Shown: piece by piece, positions 7,189 through 16,688 of the stretch
Numbering within the stretch: position 1 is the first letter of the stretch
Layout: the number at the start of each line of letters is the position of its first letter
Assembly: GCA_029261295.1 (NCBI GenBank)
Contig: JAJDBP010000031.1
Coordinates: forward strand, 1-64,000
DNA from: Nitrospirales bacterium
GTDB lineage: Bacteria > Nitrospirota > Nitrospiria > Nitrospirales > UBA8639
DNA: 64,000 bases
Reading direction: 5' to 3'
Made by a program: the position numbers and the translations under genes
Notes under the pieces: model-generated
Databases searched by the model: none
What the model was told of the DNA's origin: nothing
The model's input: the letters and a program-made list of their open reading frames with translations, nothing else

Positions 7189-9498
7189 ATGAGCGAAATG
7201 GACTTGGCCATTCAAGAGTTCTTAGTCGAAAGCGATGAGAATCTCAATGCTGTTGAGAGAGATCTGGTCGATTTTGAAGGACATCCCGAGCAAGGGGATA
7301 CACTCGCCAGTATTTTTCGTGCTATCCATACGATCAAAGGGACCTGCTCATTTTTAGGGTATTCCAATTTAGAAAACCTGGCACATGTAGGGGAGACCCT
7401 TTTGAGTCTTGTACGGGATGGGGAAATTACCTTAACGAATAAAATTTCCAGTGCGTTGTTATCGATGGTGGATGCGGTTCGGCAAATGTTGGCCTCTATC
7501 GAGCGAACTGGAAACGATGGGGCTGAAGACTATGCGGAATTAAAAGCCGTGTTAGTAGCTTTGCAAGATGGAGAGGTTTCCGAGGATATGGCTTCTGATG
7601 AGGGGAGGACCTTGTCCGAACCGCTCGCTATTGATGCGCCAAGTAATAGAGAAGGTGGATTTTCTGGGGAAAGAATACGAGATCCAGAAATACTGCCTGT
7701 CGAGGAGTCTCCTTCTTCTCTTTCTACCCTAGAACAAAACGTTGAATTTCTCAAAGTTGAATCTCCTGCGGCAAGCGGAGACACTCGAGGGTCATCAGTT
7801 ACGGAATCTTCTATCCGAGTTGACGTGGGATTACTGGATAAATTGATGAATATGGTAGGAGAGCTCGTCTTGACACGAAATCAAATTGGCCAAGGTTTGT
7901 CACGAATAGAAGACCCGTCATTATTGAAGGCCTCACAGCGGCTCAGTGTAATTACGACAGAATTGCAAGAAGGCATTATGAAAACGCGCATGCAACCCAT
8001 TGGCAATATTTGGAGTAAATTCCCTCGAGTGGTTAGGGATCTAGCTATCTCATGTGGGAAAGATATACGCATTGAAATGGAAGGTAAGGAAACAGAGCTT
8101 GATAAGACACTCATTGAAGCGATTAAAGACCCTTTGACCCATTTGGTTCGAAACTCTGTTGACCATGGGATTGAAGCCCCAGCGGTACGAGAGGAACGTG
8201 GCAAATCCCGGGAAGGAGTCCTCTTCCTTCGGGCATTTCATGAAGGCGGGCAAGTCAACATTGAGGTGAGTGATGATGGTGGTGGCATTAATGTCCAGCG
8301 TGTGGTTGAGACGGCAATAAAGAAAGGTCTGGTGACGAAAGAGCAGGCAGAAAAGATGGTGGACCGTGAATTATTAAGCTTGATTTTTCAAGCGGGATTT
8401 TCGACAGCGGATAAGGTGACCAATGTGTCTGGCAGGGGAGTGGGGATGGATGTGGTGAAGACCAATATTGAGAAAATAGGTGGGACCATTGATATTGTGA
8501 CAGAGTTAGGAAAGGGTACAACTTTTAAGGTCAAGGTTCCGTTGACCTTAGCCATTATTCCCGCATTGATTGTGACTACGGCTGGTGAGCGTTTTGCTAT
8601 CCCTCAAGTCAGTTTACTGGAACTCGTCCGAGTGGATAGAGAGCAGGGATCACAGGTTATTGAAGTCATTCATGATGCACCAGTCTTTCGATCGCGCGGG
8701 CAATTACTTCCTCTCGTTTATCTGAATACTGTTATCGGTCTGGATCAGAGTAGCCAGAAGGATCTTCCCAATTTCTCAATGCCTCCCATCTCCAATATTG
8801 TGGTGCTACAAGCTGATACGGAGCGGTTTGGGTTGGTGGTTGATGAAGTAAACGACACGGAGGAAATCGTCGTAAAGCCTCTTGGGCAACAACTCAAGGG
8901 CGTTTCAATATATGCGGGCGCAACGATTATGGGAGATGGCAAGGTGGCGTTAATCCTTGATGTTGCCGGATTAGCTGCCAAGGCGAAATTAGGAAATCGT
9001 GAAACGGAACAAGCAGAAAAGGAAGACTGCACACGTGCGGATAATCAAGCACGTCAGACTCTTCTCTTGGTGCAAGTAGGTTCTCAGAGTAGAGTGGCCA
9101 TCCCTATTTCTCATATTGCTCGACTGGAAGAAATGTCAGGCAAAGTCAAAGAAACGGCTGGAGGACAACAAGTTGTGCAATATCGTGGGGCCATTTTGCC
9201 TATCCTTCGACTTAATTCTCTATTGGCAGAAGGTGGTATCACGGCAACAGACCGTACCGAATCTTTTCAAATGGTTGTCGTAGATGAGCAGGGGCGTCAG
9301 GCTGGAATCATGGTTGATAAAATTATAGATATCGTTGATGTCATGGTTAGCTCGCTTGTCATATCCGAACAGCCAGGGATTCTAGGGTCAGCTGTTGTGC
9401 AAGGCTACGTCACGGACATCTTAGATGTGAATGCGGTGTGGCGAAACACCCTCATGCCTGAAGTCGCATATGAGTTACCAGAAAGTGTTGGAGTTTAA
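7189..9498 (+). CDS. cheA: chemotaxis histidine kinase CheA with a second CheW module
   Basis: A 769-residue kinase. An HPt domain (P1, about 1-105) carries the phospho-histidine H47 in FRAIHTIKG. A poorly conserved linker (about 110-205) follows, without a clear P2. P3 dimerisation (about 208-275) is followed by the ATPase domain with the N box HLVRNSVDHGIE (about 317), DDGGGI (361) and GRGVGMDVV (415), and a P5 CheW-like domain (about 455-595). A further CheW-like domain fills about 618-755, so the protein has two coupling modules in tandem. It phosphorylates CheY and CheB in response to receptors. The ATG at 7189 has AAAGGA eight bases upstream and is preferred to a TTG that overlaps the previous stop. 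cheW follows four bases later. Confidence 0.95.
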   Translation: MSEMDLAIQEFLVESDENLNAVERDLVDFEGHPEQGDTLASIFRAIHTIKGTCSFLGYSNLENLAHVGETLLSLVRDGEITLTNKISSALLSMVDAVRQMLASIERTGNDGAEDYAELKAVLVALQDGEVSEDMASDEGRTLSEPLAIDAPSNREGGFSGERIRDPEILPVEESPSSLSTLEQNVEFLKVESPAASGDTRGSSVTESSIRVDVGLLDKLMNMVGELVLTRNQIGQGLSRIEDPSLLKASQRLSVITTELQEGIMKTRMQPIGNIWSKFPRVVRDLAISCGKDIRIEMEGKETELDKTLIEAIKDPLTHLVRNSVDHGIEAPAVREERGKSREGVLFLRAFHEGGQVNIEVSDDGGGINVQRVVETAIKKGLVTKEQAEKMVDRELLSLIFQAGFSTADKVTNVSGRGVGMDVVKTNIEKIGGTIDIVTELGKGTTFKVKVPLTLAIIPALIVTTAGERFAIPQVSLLELVRVDREQGSQVIEVIHDAPVFRSRGQLLPLVYLNTVIGLDQSSQKDLPNFSMPPISNIVVLQADTERFGLVVDEVNDTEEIVVKPLGQQLKGVSIYAGATIMGDGKVALILDVAGLAAKAKLGNRETEQAEKEDCTRADNQARQTLLLVQVGSQSRVAIPISHIARLEEMSGKVKETAGGQQVVQYRGAILPILRLNSLLAEGGITATDRTESFQMVVVDEQGRQAGIMVDKIIDIVDVMVSSLVISEQPGILGSAVVQGYVTDILDVNAVWRNTLMPEVAYELPESVGV

Positions 9499-9502
9499 TT
9501 AA

Positions 9503-9958
9503 GTGGCTACTCAACAATTTTGTACTTTTTATGTTGGTCAACTCTTTTTTGGTATTGACGTGCTTAAGGTACAAGAAGTCATTCGGTTGCAAGCAATGAC
9601 TCGTGTTCCACAGGCGTCTTCAGTCGTTCGTGGCTTAATAAATTTGCGAGGGCAAATTGTGACGGCCATCGATTTACGCCGTCGACTTAATATTTCCGAA
9701 TGTGACAATAAAGATCCTATGAATATTGTGATTCAAACGGATGAAGGTGCAGTGAGCCTTTTGATCGATGAAATCGGGGATGTGTTGGAAGTGTCCAGTG
9801 ATTCGTTTGAAACTCCTCCAGCGACTATTCATGGTGTCCCCCGAGAATTAATTTCCGGTGTCTATAAATTAGAGGGGCGATTGTTGTTAGTTTTGGATTT
9901 AGATAAAGCACTGCTTGTCCCTTCCCAGGAAGACACGAAAAAAGAGGATGCCGCCTAA
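9503..9958 (+). CDS. cheW: chemotaxis coupling protein CheW (copy 1)
   Basis: A 151-residue protein consisting of one CheW domain: FYVGQLFFGIDVLKVQEV at the N-terminus, then the conserved VVRGLINLRGQIVTAIDLRR and DEIGDVLEV segments. It links receptors to CheA. The GTG start lies four bases after the cheA stop, with GGAG ten or so bases upstream, so translation is probably coupled. The tail (SQEDTKKEDAA) is charged and likely disordered. Being adjacent to the CheA that already carries two CheW-like modules, it should form that kinase's signalling arrays. Confidence 0.95.
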   Translation: MATQQFCTFYVGQLFFGIDVLKVQEVIRLQAMTRVPQASSVVRGLINLRGQIVTAIDLRRRLNISECDNKDPMNIVIQTDEGAVSLLIDEIGDVLEVSSDSFETPPATIHGVPRELISGVYKLEGRLLLVLDLDKALLVPSQEDTKKEDAA

Positions 9959-10157
9959 GGAAATTATAAAATATTGATCTGGAGAGGGCCTCCCTTGTCA
10001 GTCTTCAATGGCTCAACGCTGTTTCCTAGATGTGGTGGAAGGAATCAGTGGGCGAATGTTAAATGAGAGTTCAAGTCGTTAATATTGGAGTTGTGTACAT
10101 TCATCTGAATTCTAGTAGGAAAGGGTAGGTCATGGGAAATATTTCGGAGGTGAGGAC

Positions 10158-12614
10158 ATGAAGCAGTTAGCTGATATTAAAATGAAACCAAAATTAATTG
10201 GATTGTTTTTAGTGCTGAGTATCCTTCCCTTGGTCGTGGTGTCTTGGATTGCATACAGTAATGCCACTGTGGCGCTTGGTGAAGCAAAAGAAGCAGCAGG
10301 TCAAGCACTAAAAAACCAAGTCTTTGAGCAATTAGCTTCTACTCGTGCCATTAAAGGAGCAGCCGTAGAACGTTATTTTCATATGATCAATGATCAAATA
10401 GTGACATTTTCTGAAGATAAGATGGTGGTTAAAGCCATGGGACAGTTTCGCCAGGCTTTTAAAAATTTCGAAAAAGACAATCAGATTACAAGTAGGCAAC
10501 TCCGCGTTATGCGACCAAAACTGGAAACCTATTATGTCGGGGAGTTTTCTCAAGAATTTAAATCGCAAAACCAAGGACACGATCCTCTCGTCCTAGAAAA
10601 GCTTGGTCAGTTGGATGATGATTCTATTGCGTTACAACAAGCGTACATTCGAGAAAATACTCACCCCTTGGGTTCCAAACATTTATTAAATCACCCGGGC
10701 GATCAATCCCGTTATAGCGCTGTTCATAAAAAGGTCCACCCCGTTATTCGTAACTATTTAGATAAATTTGGCTATTACGATATTTTTCTCGTTGATAGTG
10801 AAACGGGTGATATCGTGTATTCCGTCTTCAAAGAACTTGATTTTAGTACCTCTTTGATCAATGGCCCATATGCACAAACAAACTTTGGAGAGGCATTTCG
10901 AAAAGCGAATGCTGCTCAGACACCGGAAGAGGTGGTTCTCGTGGATTTCGAGCAATATTTCCCTTCCTATCAAGCTCCCGCTAGTTTTATTGCCTCTCCG
11001 ATTTTTGACGGAAACAAAAAAATTGGTGTTGCCATGTTTCAGATGCCAATTGACCGGATCAACCTGATTATGGGGGAACGAGCGGGGTTGGGGAAAACGG
11101 GGGAAACCTATTTGGTTGGATCGGACAAACTGATGCGGTCCGACTCATTTGGGGACCCAACTCATCGTAGTATCATTCATTCTTTTCGAAACCCCAAGGA
11201 AGGAAGCATTGAAACCCCAAGTGTGGCAGCGGCGTTAAATGGGATGACCGGTGAACACATGATCACCAGTTATTTGGGGAAAACGGTGTTGAGCGCCTAT
11301 GCTCCGGTGAAATACGGATCATTTTCATGGGCGTTGGTAGCCGAAATTGAAGAGGCCGAAGCTTTTGGGCCGATACAGCAAATTGTTGAAAAAGCCAATG
11401 AAGCAACAAGGAGTTTGTTGTTTTGGATTATTGGCATTGCGGTGTGTACGGGTGTGGTGATTGCCAGTATTGCTTGGGGTATTTCGGCCATGATTGCACG
11501 GCCTTTACAAGAAATGGCTGCTGTGGCCACTCACCTTGCTGAAGGTGATACCCAGCAAACCATTAAGCATAAATCTGATGATGAAATTGGAATTCTTGCC
11601 GATGCATTTCGGGGAATGATTGATTATTTTAAAGGGATCGAAAGTGCGGCCAATACGTTGAGCAAGGGCGATCTGACGGTCCAGGTCCAAGCAAAATCTA
11701 CAACAGATTCTTTGGCGTATTCATTTAATTCGATGGCTGAAGAACTACGAAAAACTCACGCGGCTCAATTGGAAAATGTCGAAAGAGAAAAGATTCTGGC
11801 TGAAAAATTACAGGCAGGGGTCACCAATATTGCTGAGATTGGCTCAAATCTGGCGAGTGCATCTGAAGAGTTGACGGCGGTGAGTTCGACCATGGGTTCT
11901 ACGGCAGAAGAAACTTCAAATCAGGCCAACTTTGTGGCTGCTGCGGCAGAGCAGGTCAGTATTAATGTTCAATCTGTTTCGATCGGATCGGAAGAAATGA
12001 CTGCCAGTATCCAAGAAATTGCAAAGACCACCACTGATGCGGCCAAAGTTGCAGCTAAGGCGGTAGACGTGGCGGAGTCCACCAATGCCATGGTGGGGAA
12101 ATTAGGTCAAAGTAGTGCTGAGATAGGCAGTATTATTAAGGTGATTACAACTATTGCGGAGCAGACGAATCTATTGGCCTTGAACGCAACAATTGAGGCG
12201 GCTCGGGCCGGTGATGCAGGGAAGGGTTTTGCAGTTGTGGCTAATGAAGTGAAAGAGCTCGCGAAAGAAACGACGAAAGCTACAGAAAATATTAGTCGCA
12301 TGATTGAAGCCATTCAAGAAGATACGAAAGGTTCTGTAGATGCGATTGGCCAAATTTCTACAATCATTACACAAGTAAATGATCATATGAATACCATTGC
12401 GAGTGCGGTAGAAGAACAAACGGTGACCACGAATGAGATGGCACGTAATGTCACGGAAGCTTCAAAGGGAAGTACCGAAATTGCTGGGAACATCGTCAGT
12501 GTGGCAGATGCTGCGAGGGGAACCACAGAAGGGGCAACACAAACACAGCAGGCTTCTGCCGAATTAGCCAAAATGGCTGCTGATTTACAGACGGTTGTTT
12601 CAGGGCTCACTTAA
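10158..12614 (+). CDS. methyl-accepting chemotaxis protein with a large periplasmic sensor
   Basis: An 818-residue receptor. Membrane segments lie at about 14-33 and 419-440 and enclose a sensor domain of roughly 380 residues, whose length and layout fit a double-Cache or related sensor. Two HAMP-like segments follow (about 440-545), then the signalling domain. Its tip ([18 protein letters not shown], about 667-684) has Thr in place of the usual Ala/Val in LNAxIEA. No CheR-tethering pentapeptide is present; the protein ends VVSGLT. The ribosome site CGGAGGTGAGG is among the strongest in the window, so this is probably an abundant receptor. The 199-base gap before it may hold its own promoter, but none is clearly recognisable. 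The ligand is unknown. Confidence 0.92.
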   Translation: MKQLADIKMKPKLIGLFLVLSILPLVVVSWIAYSNATVALGEAKEAAGQALKNQVFEQLASTRAIKGAAVERYFHMINDQIVTFSEDKMVVKAMGQFRQAFKNFEKDNQITSRQLRVMRPKLETYYVGEFSQEFKSQNQGHDPLVLEKLGQLDDDSIALQQAYIRENTHPLGSKHLLNHPGDQSRYSAVHKKVHPVIRNYLDKFGYYDIFLVDSETGDIVYSVFKELDFSTSLINGPYAQTNFGEAFRKANAAQTPEEVVLVDFEQYFPSYQAPASFIASPIFDGNKKIGVAMFQMPIDRINLIMGERAGLGKTGETYLVGSDKLMRSDSFGDPTHRSIIHSFRNPKEGSIETPSVAAALNGMTGEHMITSYLGKTVLSAYAPVKYGSFSWALVAEIEEAEAFGPIQQIVEKANEATRSLLFWIIGIAVCTGVVIASIAWGISAMIARPLQEMAAVATHLAEGDTQQTIKHKSDDEIGILADAFRGMIDYFKGIESAANTLSKGDLTVQVQAKSTTDSLAYSFNSMAEELRKTHAAQLENVEREKILAEKLQAGVTNIAEIGSNLASASEELTAVSSTMGSTAEETSNQANFVAAAAEQVSINVQSVSIGSEEMTASIQEIAKTTTDAAKVAAKAVDVAESTNAMVGKLGQSSAEIGSIIKVITTIAEQTNLLALNATIEAARAGDAGKGFAVVANEVKELAKETTKATENISRMIEAIQEDTKGSVDAIGQISTIITQVNDHMNTIASAVEEQTVTTNEMARNVTEASKGSTEIAGNIVSVADAARGTTEGATQTQQASAELAKMAADLQTVVSGLT

Positions 12615-12721
12615 TAAAAAAACAAAGGTGACAGATGGGGTAATGGAGCGATAGCAAGAACAGCCATCTTCTTGTTTCTGGCTATTAATAATCTTACTGT
12701 TTAATGGATGAAGGAGGGCGT

Positions 12722-13087
12722 ATGCGTGCATTGGTTATCGATGATTCAAAAGCCATGAGAATAATTTTAAAGCAAATTTTGCAATCAGTGGGTGGGACAG
12801 TCGAAGAAGCTGGAAATGGCAAGGAAGGCCTTGAGAAATTGAAGACGATGGAAAAGCCGGATTTGGTGCTCGTTGATTGGAATATGCCAGAGATGAATGG
12901 TTTGGATTTTGTGCGCGCAGTTCGATCGAATCCAACCTACCGGCAATTGCCGTTAATGATGGTAACTACTGAAACAGAATCATCTCAAATGGGTAAGGCC
13001 CTAGCTGCTGGAGCGAATGAATATGTCATGAAGCCATTTACAAAAGACGTTATTCAGGAAAAATTGAAAATCTTAGGAATAAAATAG
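12722..13087 (+). CDS. CheY-like single-domain response regulator
   Basis: A 121-residue receiver domain without an output domain. Acidic pair D7/D8, phospho-acceptor D52 (VDWNMPEMNG), T82/T83 (MMVTTE) and K104 (MKPFTKD) are all present. Its place among cheW, a receptor and cheB-cheR suggests it is a target of the CheA at 7189, possibly distinct from the motor-binding CheY at 21946, which fits classical CheY better. The ATG at 12722 is chosen because AAGGAGGG ends two bases before the T that precedes it. An in-frame ATG 18 bases upstream would place that ribosome site inside the gene. Confidence 0.92.
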   Translation: MRALVIDDSKAMRIILKQILQSVGGTVEEAGNGKEGLEKLKTMEKPDLVLVDWNMPEMNGLDFVRAVRSNPTYRQLPLMMVTTETESSQMGKALAAGANEYVMKPFTKDVIQEKLKILGIK

Positions 13088-13178
13088 AATATTCATTCAT
13101 ACTTGAATGCCATGAATTAACCACGAAGGGGTTGGTTACTTTCTTGATTGAAATCTCCCTTTTTTCTTGGAGTTGAAG

Positions 13179-14273
13179 ATGCCAAAAATTCGAGTGTTGG
13201 TTGTTGATGACTCGGTCGTGATCCGGCGATTACTCACGGCAGAATTGTCAGAAGATCAAAATATTGAGGTCATTGGTACTGCAGCGACCGGGAAAATTGC
13301 CCTTTCTAAAATACTGAACACTCCTCCAGATGTGGTCACGATGGACATTGAAATGCCAGAGATGGATGGATTGACTGCTGTCACTGAAATTCGAAAAATC
13401 CATGAACATCTTCCGATCATTATGTTTAGTACGATGAGTCAACGCGCGGCGCGTGAAACTCTGGAAGCACTAGCCCGAGGGGCTAATGATTATGTGACCA
13501 AGCCCGCCAATATGGGTAGCGCCACATTAGCCATGCAACGCATTCGTGAAGAACTTGTCCCAAAAATTAAAGCATTGGCGGCAAAACATACTTCTGGGAA
13601 AACGAGCGATCCGTCACTTTTGATTCAGACCAGAACTGCCTCAGAAGCGAAATCAAGGGTTTCAAGTAAACGGGCCTCAGTAGATATTGTGGCAATTGGT
13701 GTTTCAACGGGCGGTCCAAGTGCCTTGGCAGAGATACTTTCTCATATGCCGCACGATTGTCCCGTGCCGATCTTGATTGTCCAACATATGCCTCCAATTT
13801 TTACCAGGTGTTTGGCTGAGCGTTTGGCTGCCCAAGCTCAAGTTCCCATTCAAGAAGGGCAAACAGGGGATATTCTTAAGCCCGGCCACGTATCCATTGC
13901 CCCTGGGGATTATCATATGGTGGTCGAACGTCACGGAACACAGGTGGTATTGGGCCTTAATCAACTTCCTCCAGAAAATTCTTGTCGTCCTGCTGTGGAT
14001 GTCATGTTTCGGTCAGTCGCGAAGGTTTATGGTGGGCGTGTTTTAGCTGTGCTATTGACTGGAATGGGGAAAGATGGATTACGAGGGGCCCAAATGATCC
14101 ATGAGGCTGGAGGTCAAGTCATCGCACAAGATGAGTCGTCGAGTGTAGTTTGGGGGATGCCTGGGGCGGTGGTTCAAGCGGGATTGGCTCATGCCATCGT
14201 ACCTCTTTCTCTCATTTCTGCTGAAATAATGAACAAAGTTCGTGCTGGCCGGGTTCAACCTGTGATCGTCTAA
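13179..14273 (+). CDS. cheB: chemotaxis methylesterase CheB (copy 2)
   Basis: A 364-residue CheB with a receiver domain (D10/D11, phospho-acceptor D56, K108) and a methylesterase domain with the complete triad S176 (GVSTGGPS), H203 (VQHMPPIF) and D299 (GMGKDG). The ATG at 13179 follows GGAG at 13169-13172. An earlier in-frame TTG overlaps that site and is less likely. The second cheR starts 14 bases after the stop, so a second esterase/transferase pair is made together, next to the CheY-like gene and cheX. It is clearly diverged from copy 1 in the interdomain linker (about 130-168). Confidence 0.95.
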   Translation: MPKIRVLVVDDSVVIRRLLTAELSEDQNIEVIGTAATGKIALSKILNTPPDVVTMDIEMPEMDGLTAVTEIRKIHEHLPIIMFSTMSQRAARETLEALARGANDYVTKPANMGSATLAMQRIREELVPKIKALAAKHTSGKTSDPSLLIQTRTASEAKSRVSSKRASVDIVAIGVSTGGPSALAEILSHMPHDCPVPILIVQHMPPIFTRCLAERLAAQAQVPIQEGQTGDILKPGHVSIAPGDYHMVVERHGTQVVLGLNQLPPENSCRPAVDVMFRSVAKVYGGRVLAVLLTGMGKDGLRGAQMIHEAGGQVIAQDESSSVVWGMPGAVVQAGLAHAIVPLSLISAEIMNKVRAGRVQPVIV

Positions 14274-14287
14274 GCGAAAGAACGGTA

Positions 14288-15121
14288 ATGGATTCAGCTG
14301 AATTACGATCACAGGATTTAGATTTTGTCCGCGAAATGGTACGGACACGTTCTGCCATTGTGTTGGAAGTGGAAAAAGCCTATCTCGTGCAATCAAGGCT
14401 GGAACCTCTTGCTAAAAGGGAGGGCTTCGTTTCCTTGGATAGATTGGTAGATAAGCTCCGATCTACCCCCTATGGGATTTTACATCAAAAAGCGGTGGAA
14501 GCGATGACCACGAACGAAACAAGTTTTTTCCGTGACCTGACTCCATTTCATGTATTACGGGATCAAATTTTTCCAGATCTCATTGAACGTAAAGGACAGA
14601 TGAAACACTTGAAGATGTGGTGTGGCGCAAGTTCAAGCGGGCAAGAACCCTATTCCGTCATGTTTACCATTTTCGAACATTTTCCTGCCCTCAAGAATTG
14701 GAATATTCAATTTATTGCGACGGATATTTCAGAGGAAATGGTCGATAAATGTCGGGCTGGACAATATAGCCAGCTTGAAGTGAATCGAGGTCTTCCTGCG
14801 AATTGTTTGACGAGATATTTTTCTAAGAAAGGTATGAATTGGCAGGTGCAAGATGACATTCGTCGACGAATAGATTTTAAGCCAATGAACCTTGCTGGAT
14901 CGTGGCTTCCTTTTCCCAAATTGGATTTGGTCTTTCTTCGCAATGTCATGATTTATTTTGATATGGAAACAAAAAAACAAATTTTAGCGAATATTCGTAC
15001 CTTATTAGATCCCAATGGCTATTTATTCTTAGGGGGATCTGAAACCACGATTAATGTTGATGGAGGGTACGAGCGAGTTCCAGTAAGTGGAACATCCTGT
15101 TTTCGAATAAAGAGGGCATAG
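14288..15121 (+). CDS. cheR: chemotaxis protein methyltransferase CheR (copy 2)
   Basis: A 277-residue SAM-dependent receptor methyltransferase. A helical N-domain (about 1-75) is followed by the TTNETSFFRD signature, then the methyltransferase core with MWCGASSSGQEPYSV and LRNVMIYFDMETKK. It differs from copy 1 in using GQEPYS rather than GEEPYT in the SAM loop. It lies between cheB copy 2 (14-base gap) and the CheX-type gene (11-base gap), so cheB-cheR-cheX form one transcript segment. Either CheR could be the one that docks the LFEEF receptor tails. Confidence 0.95.
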   Translation: MDSAELRSQDLDFVREMVRTRSAIVLEVEKAYLVQSRLEPLAKREGFVSLDRLVDKLRSTPYGILHQKAVEAMTTNETSFFRDLTPFHVLRDQIFPDLIERKGQMKHLKMWCGASSSGQEPYSVMFTIFEHFPALKNWNIQFIATDISEEMVDKCRAGQYSQLEVNRGLPANCLTRYFSKKGMNWQVQDDIRRRIDFKPMNLAGSWLPFPKLDLVFLRNVMIYFDMETKKQILANIRTLLDPNGYLFLGGSETTINVDGGYERVPVSGTSCFRIKRA

Positions 15122-15132
15122 GAGGAATTTGA

Positions 15133-15579
15133 ATGCAATTTCTTGAGAAGGAAATACTGGAAATTACCGAGACGACTTGGGCCTCCATGCTGGGGTTGAA
15201 TATTGGCCCTCGAGAGTTTTCCGGTGGTATGGGTCCGATTGAAGAGTATTTAACTGGAAAAATTGAGATTACAGGTGCCTGGACGGGAGCGGTGTTGTTG
15301 CATGGATCGCGCGAATTGGCAGCCGCAGCTGCAGCGATAATCTTTTCGCATGAGTTTGGTTGTGGCACTGAACAAGATTCCTTGGATGCCATGTATGAAT
15401 TGACCAATATTATTGGCGGGAATATTAAGTCCTTGCTTCCTGAGCCCTGTCAGCTCTCACTTCCTAGTGTTGAGGCCACCACGGAGAATCATTTACAGCC
15501 TCTGGGTCTAGAGCGAATGAGTGAATTGGTTTTTGATTGCCAAGCCCAACCGTTGTTTGTTTCAGTCTGGAAAAAATAG
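15133..15579 (+). CDS. cheX: CheX-type CheY-P phosphatase
   Basis: A 148-residue protein of the CheC/CheX/FliY phosphatase family, which dephosphorylates CheY-P. The active helix D85-A-M-Y-E89-L-T-N92 fits the family's D/S-x3-E-x2-N signature. It is followed by IIGGNIKSLL and a Pro-containing strand (LSLPSV), as in the family. There is one such signature, as in CheX, rather than two as in CheC. AGGAGG overlaps the region just before the ATG. The gene directly follows cheR copy 2. The window therefore encodes two unrelated CheY-P phosphatases, this one and the CheZ at 22392. The CheX assignment rather than a CheC-like relative is likely but not certain. Confidence 0.82.
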   Translation: MQFLEKEILEITETTWASMLGLNIGPREFSGGMGPIEEYLTGKIEITGAWTGAVLLHGSRELAAAAAAIIFSHEFGCGTEQDSLDAMYELTNIIGGNIKSLLPEPCQLSLPSVEATTENHLQPLGLERMSELVFDCQAQPLFVSVWKK

Positions 15580-15609
15580 AACCAGAAAATTTTTATTGAA
15601 AGGTGTCAT

Positions 15610-15999
15610 ATGCCTAGCCAAGAGAATAAACGAGAGTTTACACGTGTGAAAGTGGCTCTTCATGCTGAGCTGCGGGTTGGAGGGAATGTAATTATTCAAG
15701 GTAAGTTGGAGAATGTTAGTTTTAACGGTCTTTTACTTCGATGTGAGACGATTCTGCCTCCAGATACACCCTGTCGGGTATTTTTGCATCTTGATGGGGG
15801 GCAGGGTGGGCCAACGATTGAAGCACAAGGTATGGTCATCCGAGATGAATCCCCAAGATTAGCTGTGCAATTTACCGAGCTGATCGGTAATGAGAGCCCA
15901 CACCATTTACAAAATCTTGTTTTGTATAACAGCGGTCCTGAATTGAATCAGGTAGAGGAGGAATTTGAATCTCATGTTGGTCTTCATGCCAAATCCTAA
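15610..15999 (+). CDS. PilZ-domain protein, probable c-di-GMP receptor
   Basis: A 129-residue protein consisting of one PilZ domain. Both c-di-GMP-binding motifs are intact: R8-x-x-x-R12 (KREFTR) and N35-x-S37-x-x-G40 (ENVSFNG). It would bind the second messenger and act on an unknown partner, perhaps the motor or a chemosensory protein. It has no YcgR-type N-terminal domain. It lies 30 bases after cheX, in the same direction, with AAAGG before the ATG. Other genes here make (42676) and degrade (16689) c-di-GMP, so all three steps of that pathway sit among motility genes. Confidence 0.88.
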   Translation: MPSQENKREFTRVKVALHAELRVGGNVIIQGKLENVSFNGLLLRCETILPPDTPCRVFLHLDGGQGGPTIEAQGMVIRDESPRLAVQFTELIGNESPHHLQNLVLYNSGPELNQVEEEFESHVGLHAKS

Positions 16000-16078
16000 A
16001 GTTGTCCCTGTGGTCAAGGGGCACAATATCCTTCCTTCATAATTTTTGTACTTACTCCATGTTTTGATAAATAGCCCT

Positions 16079-16105
16079 TAACTCTTAACCAGCATGAGCC
16101 GATAT
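16079..16105 (+). promoter_or_regulatory. candidate sigma-28 promoter before the STAS gene
   Basis: TAAC (16079-16082), exactly 15 bases, then GCCGATAT (16098-16105). It fits TAAA-N15-GCCGATAA at 3 of 4 and 7 of 8 with perfect spacing and is the best sigma-28 candidate in the window. It lies 85 bases before the ATG at 16190, in the 190-base gap that ends the cheB-cheR-cheX-pilZ run. Confidence 0.5.
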
Positions 16106-16189
16106 AAACGACAAGGTTGAACTGTTAAGGCAAGTTGGATCCATGGTCTGAGATATGAGACTGATGATTATGAATGGAGAGGCCGATTT

Positions 16190-16543
16190 ATGAATATTAC
16201 GAAAGAACAAATCCAGGGTACGGTCGTTGTGCATTTGGAAGGACGATTTGATTTTGGTTCGAGAAAAGAGTTTAAGGATGAAATGGAGCTGGCAACTGAG
16301 GCTATGTGTGCCATTGCCCTAGACTTGGAAAAAGTCACCTTTGTAGATAGTTCAGCATTGGGTCTACTTGTTATTTGTCATCAGAACCTCAAAAGTAAAA
16401 AAGTTCCCTTCTATTTAGTGAATCCCCAAACCTACGTGAAGCAGGTATTGAATTTGGCCAATATTGGTAAAATGATACCTCTGTATTCGACCATAGACGA
16501 AGTCCCCAAGAGTCACGAAGGTTCTGTCGTGGCTTCAACCTAA
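16190..16543 (+). CDS. STAS-domain anti-sigma factor antagonist-like protein
   Basis: A 117-residue single STAS domain like SpoIIAA/RsbV. The phosphorylation loop is intact: FVDSSALGLL with S55 in the position of the serine phosphorylated by the partner kinase. No RsbW/SpoIIAB-type kinase or PP2C phosphatase is encoded nearby, so the partner must lie elsewhere. The next gene is an HD-GYP phosphodiesterase. Alternatives are a scaffold role in the chemosensory or c-di-GMP circuit, since stand-alone STAS proteins also occur in such clusters. AGAGGCC precedes the ATG. Confidence 0.87.
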   Translation: MNITKEQIQGTVVVHLEGRFDFGSRKEFKDEMELATEAMCAIALDLEKVTFVDSSALGLLVICHQNLKSKKVPFYLVNPQTYVKQVLNLANIGKMIPLYSTIDEVPKSHEGSVVAST

Positions 16544-16688
16544 ACCTTCTCTCTCACGCGGTTATTTTTGCCCATGTTGTGAGTGCCTATTGGTTGTTCT
16601 AGCCATGAGGAAATTTCCAGTCACTCGCTCAACATTACAGAACTTTGGCATTAGATCTTGAGGTATAAACTCATCTTGTTGACTTGCA

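Noticed and set aside
13118-13138. TAACCA/TGGTTA hairpin before cheB copy 2 as a terminator
   Set aside because: Only 6 bp, without a T-run; it also lies inside a compact chemotaxis gene run.
16640-16660. TTGGCAT-like sigma-54 site before the HD-GYP gene
   Set aside because: The spacing is one base too long and the -12 element reads TTGA, not TTGC.
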